Below, in pieces: positions 18,410 to 26,487 of a stretch of DNA of 64,000 nucleotides. The translations under genes and the position numbers were made by a program. How positions within the stretch are numbered: position 1 is the first letter of the stretch; each line of letters opens with the position of its first letter. Under the pieces are notes generated by a model. The model saw nothing but the letters and a program-made list of their open reading frames with translations, ran no database searches and was not told the DNA's origin. This DNA comes from Pseudomonas azotoformans (GTDB lineage: Bacteria; Pseudomonadota; Gammaproteobacteria; Pseudomonadales; Pseudomonadaceae). The stretch covers positions 5,929,501 through 5,993,500 of the forward strand of contig NZ_LT629702.1 in assembly GCF_900103345.1 (NCBI RefSeq). The letters run 5' to 3'.

Positions 18410-18513
18410 GGGATTCTCCTGAGGTTGAGGGACCGTTAGATTTTCAGGGGAATCTGTTTCTTTATTTGTGATAAGTTTTCCGTCAATAGGGGAATTAAGG
18501 GCGACAATAAATC

Positions 18514-19386
18514 ATGACCACTGCGCGTTTCGATGGGGTTGAACTCTTTCTGCAGATCGTCGAAAGCGGCAACCTCACGGAGGCCGCCGAACGCCTGAAC
18601 CTCACGCGCTCGGCGGTGGGCAAGGGGCTGGCACGGCTAGAAGCGCGGCTGGGGACTTGCCTGTTGCAGCGCTCCACTCGCCGTCAGCGTCTGACGGAAG
18701 ACGGACAGGCGTACTACGAGCATTGCCTGCGCGCATTGGCTGAACTTGAAGCCGCCGAATCGGTGCTGGAAAGCGGCCGGCAGCAGCCACGCGGTCGTCT
18801 GCGCGCCAGCGTGCCGCTGGCCTTCGGGCATCACTATGCGGCGCCCGCGTTGTGGGGGTTGATGGACCGTTATCCGGAACTGGAGATCGAGGTGTGTTTC
18901 GCTGATCGCATGACCGACCTGGTGCAGGAAGGCTTTGATATCGCCGTGCGAATCGGCCCTTTGCCCGACACCGACCGCTTGAGTGCACGGCGCCTGGGTG
19001 AACAGTCCGTTGGACTGGCTGCTTCACCTGCGTACTTGCAGCGGGCGGGGCGGATTGAATCGGCCGACGACCTTGCCGGCCGTCGCGGCATTGCCTACCG
19101 CAGCAATACGCCGCACCGTTCGCGGGTTGTGTCGCCATTGGTGCTGGACGACCTCCAGGCCGTGGCTGACGCTGCCATCGCGGGCGTCGGCCTGGCCTGG
19201 TTGCCCAGTTGGTTGATTGCACACTACGTGCTGCGCGGGCAGTTGGAAGCGGTGTTGCCCGCCTACCGTGAGCAACCCTCGCCGATCCACGTGATCTGGC
19301 CGACCGCCGCGCATATGCCGGCCAAAACCCGTTGCGCCATTGATGCCCTGGTCGCCGCCACCCCCAGTTGCCTGGCGGGCAGTTAG
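18514..19386 (+). CDS. LysR-family regulator divergent from the DHA2 efflux gene
   Basis: 290 residues. N-terminal winged helix: FDGVELFLQIVESGNLTEAAERLNLTRSAVGKGLARLEARLGTCLLQRSTRRQRLTEDG, the CrgA/YafC-like branch of LysR, then a substrate-binding-like domain. The divergent layout suggests it controls the efflux pump and itself. The intergenic region is AT-rich but I cannot single out an operator. Confidence 0.88.
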   Translation: MTTARFDGVELFLQIVESGNLTEAAERLNLTRSAVGKGLARLEARLGTCLLQRSTRRQRLTEDGQAYYEHCLRALAELEAAESVLESGRQQPRGRLRASVPLAFGHHYAAPALWGLMDRYPELEIEVCFADRMTDLVQEGFDIAVRIGPLPDTDRLSARRLGEQSVGLAASPAYLQRAGRIESADDLAGRRGIAYRSNTPHRSRVVSPLVLDDLQAVADAAIAGVGLAWLPSWLIAHYVLRGQLEAVLPAYREQPSPIHVIWPTAAHMPAKTRCAIDALVAATPSCLAGS

Positions 19387-19417
19387 AAGCGGCTGGCGGG
19401 GGATGAGCTGTGTCCAT

Positions 19418-19529
19418 TGTGGTGAGCGGGCTTGCCCCGCGTTGGGTTGCGAAGCGACCCTCAAAATGGGCCTGCTACGCAGTCCAACGCGGGGCAAGCC
19501 CGCTCGCCACAACAAGCCCGCTCACCACA
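19418..19529. repeat. REP-type inverted repeat (GTGAGCGGGCTTGCCCCGCG class) with extra half-site
   Basis: TTGTGGTGAGCGGGCTTGCC plus CCGCGTTGG at the left is mirrored by CCAACGCGGGG plus CAAGCCCGCTCGCCACAA at the right (to 19512). A further half copy, CAAGCCCGCTCACCACA, follows at 19513-19529. The same class, with A for G changes, recurs at 50242-50376. Confidence 0.8.
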
Positions 19530-19548
19530 GAGAGTGCTTCTCGCGCAG

Positions 19549-21885
19549 TTAGAACGCGATCGAGGTCTGCACGTACACCGTGCGCGGTTCGCCGACGTAC
19601 TTGCCCTTGTTGTTGTCGTCGAACGAACGGGTGAAGTACTGGGTGTTGAAGATGTTTTTCACCCCCACCGCCACATTCAGATCCGACAGTTGCGGGCCGA
19701 AGTCATAGGCGGCGCGGCTGCTGAACAGCATGTAGCCGGGGATGCGTCCGTTGGCGCCGTTGGCCGTTTCCTTCTCGGTGTTGGCATTGTCGGCGAACTG
19801 ACTGCTCTGGTAGCTGCTGTCCAGGTTGAGCTTCCAGCGACCCTCGGTGTAACCCACGCCCAGGGTGCCTTTGTGCTTGGACGAGAAGGGCACGCGGTTG
19901 CCTTTGTTCGGGCCGTCCTCGCGGATGGTGGCGTCGACATAAGCGTAGGTGGCGTACACATCAAAGCCGGCCAGTGCCGGGCTCAAGCCATCGAGCGCGT
20001 AGTTGACGCTGGTCTCGATACCCTGGTGACGGGTTTCGCCACGGGCGATCACCGAGTCGTTGGTCTGGTTGCTTTCGTACTGGTTGTCGAAGTTGATCAG
20101 GAACGCGCCGATTTCCGCACGCAAGGTGCCGTCGTCGTAACGGGTGCCCAGTTCCCAGGTACGGGCTTTTTCCGGTTTCACTTCGCCGCTGGTCACGCGG
20201 TTGGGCATCTGGCTGTACTGCACGCTGCCGAACGAACCTTCGGTGTTGGCATAGAGGTTCCAGCTGTCGGTGAGGTGATAAAGCACGTTCAGTGCGGGCA
20301 ACGCGGTGTTGTAGTCACCCTTGTATTTGACGTTGCTCAGGTTGTTGGTCTGCTGGGATTCGATCATCTCGTAGCGAATGCCAGGGGTGATGGTCCACTT
20401 GCCGATGTCAATCCGGTCGTCGATGAAGAACGCATTGGCTTCGGTACCGCCACGGGTGTCGCGGTCGTTGCGGCTGTTGGTGGTGGGGATCTGCTGGTTG
20501 GCGGCAATCGGCGTGCGGTAGCGCAGTTCGTGGCCGGCTTCGTTGATGTAGCGGTAGCCCACGCCCACTTCGTGGCTGGTCGGGCCCAGGTCGAAGCCTT
20601 GGGCGAAACGGGTTTCCAGGCCGCGCACCCAGTACTCGCGTGGGGACAGCGAGAGGAAGGTGCCCTGGTCCAAGTAACCGCTGCGCAGGGTCTTGGTGAA
20701 GAAGCTATTTACGGTGAACTCGCGACGGTCCTGCTCATAGCGATAGCCGACGTTGAACATCGTGCGACGGCCCCAGAATTTGTCGTAGGGACGGGTGGAC
20801 TGGTACGGATCTGCCTTGTAGTCCGCAACGTTCAACCCCCCTGGCATATCGGCCTGGCCTTCGTAGTACTGCGCCATGGCGTTGAAGCTGTTGGCGTCGT
20901 CGAGCTGGTATTTACCCTTGAGGATCAGGTCGTCGATGCGCGTGTTGCTGTTCTCGCGCCAGTCGCCGCCACGGGTGCCGGAGTAAAGCAGCGCACCGCC
21001 CAGACCATTGTCGGCCGTGCCGCCGGCCAGCAGGTTGCCGGTGGTCTTGAAGCCGTCGTGGCTGGAGGAAGGGCTGGTTTCGGTCTGCAGGCCGCCTTTG
21101 ACCGTGGGCGCATCCGGGATTGCGCGGGTCACGAAGTTGACCACGCCACCGACGTTCTGCGGGCCGTAGCGTACGGCGCCGCCGCCACGCACCACGTCAA
21201 CGGCGTCCATGTTGCCCATGCTGATCGGCGCGAACGACAGTTGGGGTTGGCCGTACGGCGCAAACGGCACCGGGATGCCGTCCATCAGTACGGTGGATCG
21301 TGACGCCAGGCGCGGGTTGAGGCCGCGAATACCGAAGTTCAGCGCCATGTCGTGGCTGCCGGTGCCGTTGTTGTCCGGGGCGTTGACGCCGGGGATGCGA
21401 TTGAGCACGTCCTTGGCCTGGGTGGCGCCCTGGCGTTCGAATTCTTCCCGGCGGATCACATCTCGGGCGCCAGGATGTTCGAACACGTTGGTCTGTGCAG
21501 CGTCGCCGAGCCAGTCGCCGACCACGCTGGAGGTGCCCAACTCGATAGTCGCCGGCGCACTGGCCGGTTGCAGGCTGTAGGCATTGTCGCCTTCGGCGCG
21601 GGCTTGCAGGCCGGTGCCTTCCAGCAGTTTCTGCAGGCCGTCTGCGGCGCCATAGTTACCCGACAAGCCACGGCTCTGCATGCCTGCGGTGACTTGCGAG
21701 CCGAAGGAAATCAGCACACCCGCTTCACGTCCGAATTGATTCAACGCCGCTTCCAGCGAAGTCGGCGCGATGTGATAAGGCTTGGCCTCGTCTGCCATGG
21801 CGTGTGGCAGTACCGTAAGACTCAGGCTGGCGCCAAGCAGGAGTTGGCGCAGGGTGCGGGCGAGAAGCGTGGGGTGCTGGGGCAT
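19549..21885 (-). CDS. fecA: Ferric dicitrate TonB-dependent receptor
   Basis: 778 residues from the ATG at 21885; the frame is open to 22047 through a REP, which cannot be coding. After a signal peptide (ending near HAMADEA) comes the STN signalling domain (YHIAPTSLEAALNQFGREAGVLISFGSQVTAG) that talks to FecR, then plug and barrel. The core is strikingly like E. coli FecA: VVGDWLGDAAQTNVFEHPGARD, GSHDMALNFGIRGLNPRLASRS, VLMDGIPVPFAPYGQPQLS, GGGAVRYGPQNVGGVVNFV. It imports ferric citrate. Last gene of the fecI-fecR-fecA set on the minus strand. Confidence 0.95.
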   Translation of the reverse strand: MPQHPTLLARTLRQLLLGASLSLTVLPHAMADEAKPYHIAPTSLEAALNQFGREAGVLISFGSQVTAGMQSRGLSGNYGAADGLQKLLEGTGLQARAEGDNAYSLQPASAPATIELGTSSVVGDWLGDAAQTNVFEHPGARDVIRREEFERQGATQAKDVLNRIPGVNAPDNNGTGSHDMALNFGIRGLNPRLASRSTVLMDGIPVPFAPYGQPQLSFAPISMGNMDAVDVVRGGGAVRYGPQNVGGVVNFVTRAIPDAPTVKGGLQTETSPSSSHDGFKTTGNLLAGGTADNGLGGALLYSGTRGGDWRENSNTRIDDLILKGKYQLDDANSFNAMAQYYEGQADMPGGLNVADYKADPYQSTRPYDKFWGRRTMFNVGYRYEQDRREFTVNSFFTKTLRSGYLDQGTFLSLSPREYWVRGLETRFAQGFDLGPTSHEVGVGYRYINEAGHELRYRTPIAANQQIPTTNSRNDRDTRGGTEANAFFIDDRIDIGKWTITPGIRYEMIESQQTNNLSNVKYKGDYNTALPALNVLYHLTDSWNLYANTEGSFGSVQYSQMPNRVTSGEVKPEKARTWELGTRYDDGTLRAEIGAFLINFDNQYESNQTNDSVIARGETRHQGIETSVNYALDGLSPALAGFDVYATYAYVDATIREDGPNKGNRVPFSSKHKGTLGVGYTEGRWKLNLDSSYQSSQFADNANTEKETANGANGRIPGYMLFSSRAAYDFGPQLSDLNVAVGVKNIFNTQYFTRSFDDNNKGKYVGEPRTVYVQTSIAF

Positions 21886-21991
21886 GACGAACGGTCCTGA
21901 GAAGGAAGGATCAAGGGGGCTTTCCTTCTCTGTCACGCGAGGTGTGGAAAACGGCTCACAGTTGCAAAAAATAGTTGAATGGCAGGCTTTC

Positions 21992-22092
21992 TGTAGGAGC
22001 GAGCTTGCTCGCGAAAAACGCCAACGATAACGCGGAAAGCCTGACACCCCGAGGCGTTCTCGGGGGTCTTCGCGAGCAAGCTCGCTCCTACA
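21992..22092. repeat. REPIN (GAGCTTGCTCGCGAA class) between fecR and fecA
   Basis: TGTAGGAGCGAGCTTGCTCG / CGAGCAAGCTCGCTCCTACA ends with 8-bp extensions flank about 50 bp. It separates fecR from the fecA promoter region, so it may reduce read-through from fecIR into fecA. Confidence 0.88.
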
Positions 22093-22102
22093 GTAGAGCT
22101 GA

Positions 22103-23044
22103 TCAGACGCGTGCCTGTACCGTCACCCAATACCGCGTGAAGCGCCGTACTTTTACCGGCAGGCTCACTTCCAGCAGGTCCAGAATCCGTTCGCTGTCGT
22201 CCAGCGGGTAGCTGCCGGAGATCAACAGGTTGGCCACCTGCGGGTCGCAATTGACCTGGCCGCGACGATAACGGCCGAGTTCGCCGAGGAAATCTTCCAG
22301 GCGCATGTGGGCGGCGACCAGCATGCCGTCGGCCCAGGCGCCGCTGTTGGCGTCGGTGGGGCGTGGGGTGTCCCAGCCTTTGCGGGTGAAGTTGACCTGG
22401 CGTGCGGCCTCGACCGTCAGCGGCAGGCCGCTGTAGGTGTTGGGCATTACCTCGACGCGGCCATCGAATACCGCCAGCTGGGTGTGGTCGTTGAACTGAC
22501 GCACGTTCATGCGTGCAGCGTGGCTGGTGAGCAGACCTTGGCCGGTCAACACGTTAAGCGGTGTGTTGCCGGCGATACCGGTCAGCAGGATTTCGCCCTC
22601 AAGCAGGCGGATCAGCCGTTGCTGGCCATCGAAGTGCACGTCCACCGCGCTGCCGGTATTGAGCTGCAACTGACTGCCGTCCGCCAGTTGCACTTTGCGG
22701 CGCTGGCCGACCGGGCTGCGGTAGTCGGCCGTGAGCGGCGGCAGGATATGTTGCTGGCGCAGGCCCCAGGCAGCCGCCGAACCGGCACCGAGGATCAACA
22801 GCAGCTTGAGGGCCTGGCGCCGGCTGGTGGCGGTTGGCGCGTTCAACGCCGCGTGGGCCAGGGGCGAGGGCATGCCGCGCAGGCGCTGGTTGACGCGTTG
22901 CATGTGGTCCCAGGCGCGCTGGTGTTCGCTGTGGGCGTTCAGCCAGTGTTGCCAGGCAGCCTGCTGGCGAGGGTTGAGTCCACCTTGCTGCATTTCCATC
23001 AGCCAATGCACGGCCTGTTCGGCGACTTGAGTGGAGAAGTTCAT
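22103..23044 (-). CDS. fecR: FecR-type transmembrane sigma regulator
   Basis: 313 residues from the ATG at 23044. The cytoplasmic N-terminus has the DUF4880 pattern (AVHWLMEMQQGGLNPRQQAAWQHWLNAHSEHQRAWDHMQRVNQRL), one membrane segment follows (about residues 86-104, KLLLILGAGSAAAWGL), then the periplasmic FecR domain (YRSPVGQRRKVQLADGSQLQLNTGSAVDVHF). It relays occupancy of FecA to the sigma factor. The start overlaps the fecI stop by 4 bp, implying coupled translation. Confidence 0.93.
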   Translation of the reverse strand: MNFSTQVAEQAVHWLMEMQQGGLNPRQQAAWQHWLNAHSEHQRAWDHMQRVNQRLRGMPSPLAHAALNAPTATSRRQALKLLLILGAGSAAAWGLRQQHILPPLTADYRSPVGQRRKVQLADGSQLQLNTGSAVDVHFDGQQRLIRLLEGEILLTGIAGNTPLNVLTGQGLLTSHAARMNVRQFNDHTQLAVFDGRVEVMPNTYSGLPLTVEAARQVNFTRKGWDTPRPTDANSGAWADGMLVAAHMRLEDFLGELGRYRRGQVNCDPQVANLLISGSYPLDDSERILDLLEVSLPVKVRRFTRYWVTVQARV

Positions 23045-23529
23045 AGGGCGAAATAGCAGCGCATGGCCGCTTTGGTCAGGTGACGTTTGACGGTGGCGAT
23101 GGAAATCCCAAGCTCCGCGCCGATTTGCGCGTAGGTCAGCCCATCCAGTTGCGCCAGCAGGAAGGCGCGCTTGACCTGCACCGGCAGGCCGTCGAGCAGT
23201 TGGTCCAGCTCCACCAGGGTCTGCAGGATGATTGCGCGTTCTTCTTCGGATGGCGCCACGTGTTCGGGCATCTGTGCCAGGGCATCGAGGTAGGCGCGCT
23301 CCAGGTCCTGGCGGCGGTAGAAGTTGAACAGCACGCGCTTGGCAACCGTGGTGAGAAACGCGCGGGGCTCGACCAGCGTGGGGGGTTCCCGCGCAGTGAG
23401 CACGCGAATGAAGGTGTCCTGGGCCAGGTCGGCGGCGCTTTCCGGGCAGCCGAGCTTGCGTCGCAACCAGCCGGTGAGCCAGTGGTGATGATCGGTGTAC
23501 AAAACTTCGACGGTGTTGGACGGGCTCAA
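23041..23529 (-). CDS. fecI: FecI-type ECF sigma factor
   Basis: ECF sigma-70 factor: region 2 (HHWLTGWLRRKLGCPESAADLAQDTFIRVL) and region 4 (LPVQVKRAFLLAQLDGLTYAQIGAELGISIATVKRHLTKA) match E. coli FecI. The start is uncertain. I chose the TTG at 23529 (162 residues; LSPSNTVEVLY) because GGAG lies 8 bp upstream and the homologs begin there. A GTG at 23538 or ATG at 23631 is possible; the ATG at 23664 lies inside the Fur-like box and is unlikely. Followed by fecR with a 4-bp overlap. Confidence 0.88.
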   Translation of the reverse strand: MSPSNTVEVLYTDHHHWLTGWLRRKLGCPESAADLAQDTFIRVLTAREPPTLVEPRAFLTTVAKRVLFNFYRRQDLERAYLDALAQMPEHVAPSEEERAIILQTLVELDQLLDGLPVQVKRAFLLAQLDGLTYAQIGAELGISIATVKRHLTKAAMRCYFAL

Positions 23530-23649
23530 CGGGAACACTCCACAAGCATCGCCATGCTTTAGAGAACAAGAATTGTTCGCATTGTAGGGCGCGTGAGTGG
23601 CTTCGGCAATCCATCTGCGCAGGTGATTCATCCGTTCTGTTTTGCTTAT

Positions 23650-23668
23650 GAGAATATTTATCATTAAT
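23650..23668. promoter_or_regulatory. Fur-like box in the fecI / DUF3649 divergent region
   Basis: GAGAATATTTATCATTAAT agrees with the palindromic Fur consensus (GATAATGAT-W-ATCATTATC) at about 14 of 19 positions. It lies between the start of fecI and the divergent DUF3649 operon and could control both. Iron repression is expected for FecI-type systems. Confidence 0.6.
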
Positions 23669-23699
23669 ATTGCGCGCTGATAAACCTGGCGCCTCCCGC

Positions 23700-24002
23700 A
23701 TGAAAAGCAAAACCTCGCTGCCTGTCTCCTATCGTCTCGCCGTGACCTCGCGCGTGTTGGCCGCGGTGGTGGGCGGTTACCTGATGGCGTCCCTTGCCAG
23801 TATCTGCCTGGCGTTGTGGCTGCCCACCTCCCGCGCTGATGCGGTGATTACCGGGATGATGAGTTCCTTCGTGTTCTACCTGCTGGCAGTCATCTGGTGT
23901 TTCGCCTGCCGCAGCGCCGCACGTGCCTGGTTCGGCGTGATGCTGCCAAGTGCCGCGTTTGCCACCCTGGCGGGCGTGGGCTTGTGGATGGCACGGGTAT
24001 GA
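23700..24002 (+). CDS. DUF3649 inner-membrane protein
   Basis: 100 residues from the ATG at 23700 (MKSKTSLPVSYRLAVTSRVLAAVVGGYLMASLASICLALWL). Three hydrophobic segments fill most of it. DUF3649 proteins occur with PepSY reductase-like and DUF3325 proteins in iron-uptake loci; function unknown. Its stop overlaps the next start (ATGA), so the three genes form an operon divergent from fecI and probably under the same Fur box. Confidence 0.8.
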   Translation: MKSKTSLPVSYRLAVTSRVLAAVVGGYLMASLASICLALWLPTSRADAVITGMMSSFVFYLLAVIWCFACRSAARAWFGVMLPSAAFATLAGVGLWMARV

Positions 24003-25573
24003 AAGAGGGTTTCCGTCAGGCCATGGCCTGGTTGCACACTTGGGCCGGGTTGATCTTTGGCTGGCTGTTGTTTGCGATTTTCCTGACAGGCACCCTGTCG
24101 TATTTCAAGGACGAGATCAGCCACTGGATGCAGCCCGAAGTGCAGGCCCGTCCCCTGGACGATGCGCGCAGCCTTACCGTCGCCCAAACCTATCTGCAGC
24201 AGGTCGCACCCACCGCCGCACGCTGGTTCATCACTTTGCCGGATAGCCGCGACCCTGGCCTGTCGGTGATGTGGCAGGACAAAGTCGACCCCGGCAAGCG
24301 TGGCAACTTCATCCAGAAAACCCTCGACCCCGTCACCGGCCAGGCCGTACAGGCCCGTGAAAGCATGGGCGGCGAGTTCTTCTATCGTTTCCATTTCCAG
24401 CTGCAAATGCCTCACCCGTGGGGCCGCTGGCTGTCAACCATCGCCGCGATGGTGATGTTCATCGCGCTGATCACCGGCATCATCACCCACAAGAAAATCT
24501 TCAAGGACTTCTTCACCTTCCGCCCCCGCAAAGGCCAGCGTTCCTGGCTCGACGGGCACAACGCGGTGGGTGTGCTGGTGCTGCCTTTCCATCTGATGAT
24601 CACCTACAGCAGCCTGGTGATCTTCATGAGCATGGTGATGCCGGCACCGATCCTGGCTTCCTATGGCAACGACACCCGCGCCTTTTTCAGCGAGGTGTTC
24701 CCGAATACCAACAACGCCCCTGCATTGGGCCAGCCAGGCACATTGCTGCCGCTGGTGCCGATGTACGAGCAGGCGCGGGCGCAGTGGGCGGGTGGGCATG
24801 TGGGGCGTGTGGCGGTGAATAACCCCAGCGATGTGAATGCCTCGGTCAATGTATTCCGCGCCGGTTCCGACAGCGTGGTACACGATTTCGGCAGCACTGT
24901 GTCCTTCAATGGCAGCACCGGCGAACTGTTGCGAGTGAGTGGCGGGCAGTCGCTGCCGGCTGCCATCGGCGGCAGTTTCTACGGCCTGCACATGGGCCAT
25001 TTCGCCGGCCCGGTGCTGCGCTGGCTGTACTTTATCTGCGGCCTCGCGGGCACGGCGATGATCGGCACCGGGCTGGTCATCTGGCTCGGCAAGCGCCAGC
25101 TCAAGCACGCCAAGACCGGCGTGATGCCCTTCGAATTGCGGCTGGTGGAAGTGCTCAATATTGCCAGCATGTCCGGCCTGATGATCGCCATCGCCGCGTT
25201 TTTCTGGGCCAACCGCCTGCTGCCGGTGAGCTTCGCCGAGCGTTCCGACTGGGAAGTGCAAACGTTCTTCATCGCCTGGGGCCTGAGCCTGCTGCACGCG
25301 ATCCTGCGGCGTGGCCGCCAGGGCTGGGTCGAGCAGTTGAGCGTCGGCGCATTGCTGTTTATCGCCATTCCATTGCTCAACACGTTGACCACCTCGCACC
25401 ACCTCGGCGTTTCATTGGCCTCCGGCGACTGGGCCATGGCCGGCTTCGACCTGACGTGCCTGGCCAGCGGCGTGTTCCTTGGCTGGGCCGCCTGGAGGAT
25501 GCAGCATCGCAGCGTGCCCGCGCCCAAGGCCGAACGTGCACGCGGGTTGACGCTCAAGCAGGAGGCGAACTGA
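23999..25573 (+). CDS. PepSY-associated membrane protein, putative ferric-siderophore reductase
   Basis: 524 residues from the ATG at 23999. Four or more membrane helices; the first is HTWAGLIFGWLLFAIFLTGTLSYF, the usual PepSY_TM start with a conserved His. Other His-bearing helices include YRFHFQLQMPHPWGRW and FYGLHMGHFAGPVLRWLYFICGLAGTAMIGTGLVIW. Relatives such as FoxB reduce ferric siderophores in the inner membrane or periplasm. Coupled to DUF3649 upstream and abutting DUF3325 downstream. Reductase activity is inferred from family and context. Confidence 0.85.
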   Translation: MKEGFRQAMAWLHTWAGLIFGWLLFAIFLTGTLSYFKDEISHWMQPEVQARPLDDARSLTVAQTYLQQVAPTAARWFITLPDSRDPGLSVMWQDKVDPGKRGNFIQKTLDPVTGQAVQARESMGGEFFYRFHFQLQMPHPWGRWLSTIAAMVMFIALITGIITHKKIFKDFFTFRPRKGQRSWLDGHNAVGVLVLPFHLMITYSSLVIFMSMVMPAPILASYGNDTRAFFSEVFPNTNNAPALGQPGTLLPLVPMYEQARAQWAGGHVGRVAVNNPSDVNASVNVFRAGSDSVVHDFGSTVSFNGSTGELLRVSGGQSLPAAIGGSFYGLHMGHFAGPVLRWLYFICGLAGTAMIGTGLVIWLGKRQLKHAKTGVMPFELRLVEVLNIASMSGLMIAIAAFFWANRLLPVSFAERSDWEVQTFFIAWGLSLLHAILRRGRQGWVEQLSVGALLFIAIPLLNTLTTSHHLGVSLASGDWAMAGFDLTCLASGVFLGWAAWRMQHRSVPAPKAERARGLTLKQEAN

Positions 25574-25900
25574 ATGCTACTGGCGCTGCTGATGTGCTAC
25601 GTCGGGTTTACCGCGCTGTGCTTGTCCACCGACCGCCACCACGGCGAACTGTTGCACAGCAAACCCACCCCTCGCCGGCGCCTGGGGTTGCGTGTGGCCG
25701 GGTGGTTGCTGCTGACCGTGTCGATCTGGCCCGCCGTGGCCATCGCCGGTTGGGGCCAGGGCCTGGTGGAGTGGTGCGCCGTGTTGATGCTCAGCGCACT
25801 GCTGTTGGTGTTGCTGTTGCCGTATCGGCCAAGGCAGGCCCTGATCCTGGCGGGTGTCAGCCTGCTCGCCAGCCCCGTTGCAGCCTTCGCCACCCTCTGA
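25574..25900 (+). CDS. DUF3325 inner-membrane protein
   Basis: 108 residues (MLLALLMCYVGFTALCLSTDRHHGELL...), three predicted membrane segments and a basic loop (KPTPRRRLGLR). It matches DUF3325, always seen near PepSY-type iron reductase genes. Its ATG follows the previous stop directly (TGAATG). Function unknown. Confidence 0.8.
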   Translation: MLLALLMCYVGFTALCLSTDRHHGELLHSKPTPRRRLGLRVAGWLLLTVSIWPAVAIAGWGQGLVEWCAVLMLSALLLVLLLPYRPRQALILAGVSLLASPVAAFATL

Positions 25901-25908
25901 GCCCGCCC

Positions 25909-26487
25909 ATGATGATCAGCACCCCACCGGAACCCCAGGACAGCCAGCACGCTGACGCGGCAGGTGGGCGTGCACATTTCCTGCAGGTGTTCCTGTCCCA
26001 GCGTTCGCAGATGGAAGCCTTGGTGAGTCGCCGCGTGGGGTGCCGCGCCACGGCGGCCGACCTGGTACAGGACCTGTTCCTGCGCTTCTGGCGCCGGCCA
26101 TTGGTGCAGGTCGAAGAGCTCAGTACCTACCTGTTGCGCTGCGCCGGCAATATCGCCATCGATCACTTGCGTAGCGAAGGCGCGCGGGTGCGCAGCAACG
26201 AAGGCTGGCTGCCCGAACAGCAGGACAACCAAGGCTCCGAGCCCCAGGCGGCGCTGGAAGCCGGCAACGATCTGCGCCATGTCGAAGCGGCCCTGCGCAG
26301 CTTGCCCGAGCGCACGCGGCAGATTTTCCTGCTCAACCGCATCCACGGCCGCAAGTACGCAGAAATCGCCAAGGCCATGGGCCTGTCCCAAAGTGCCGTG
26401 GAAAAACATATGATGCGTGCCCTCGAAGCCTGCAAAGCCAGCCTTCGCGGCCCCTCATCCCCACGCACGCCAGGGAAAGCACCGTGA
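25909..26487 (+). CDS. ECF sigma factor, FecI-like (second copy)
   Basis: 192 residues from the ATG at 25909. Region 2 reads LVSRRVGCRATAADLVQDLFLRFWRRPLVQVEELSTYLLRCAGNIAIDHLRSE and region 4 LPERTRQIFLLNRIHGRKYAEIAKAMGLSQSAVEKHMMRAL. It lies 8 bp after DUF3325 and its stop overlaps the fecR-like start (GTGA). It is a different branch from FecI at 23.0-23.5 kb. No receptor gene follows, so the surface signal it answers is not encoded nearby. Confidence 0.9.
   Translation: MMISTPPEPQDSQHADAAGGRAHFLQVFLSQRSQMEALVSRRVGCRATAADLVQDLFLRFWRRPLVQVEELSTYLLRCAGNIAIDHLRSEGARVRSNEGWLPEQQDNQGSEPQAALEAGNDLRHVEAALRSLPERTRQIFLLNRIHGRKYAEIAKAMGLSQSAVEKHMMRALEACKASLRGPSSPRTPGKAP

Noticed and set aside
19432..21303. 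623-residue open frame opposite fecA
   Set aside because: Begins inside a REP-type repeat and mirrors fecA, whose identity is clear.
22103..23710. 535-residue frame extending fecR upstream through fecI
   Set aside because: The first 222 residues are fecI read in another frame; the FecR start at 23044 overlaps the fecI stop in the usual way.
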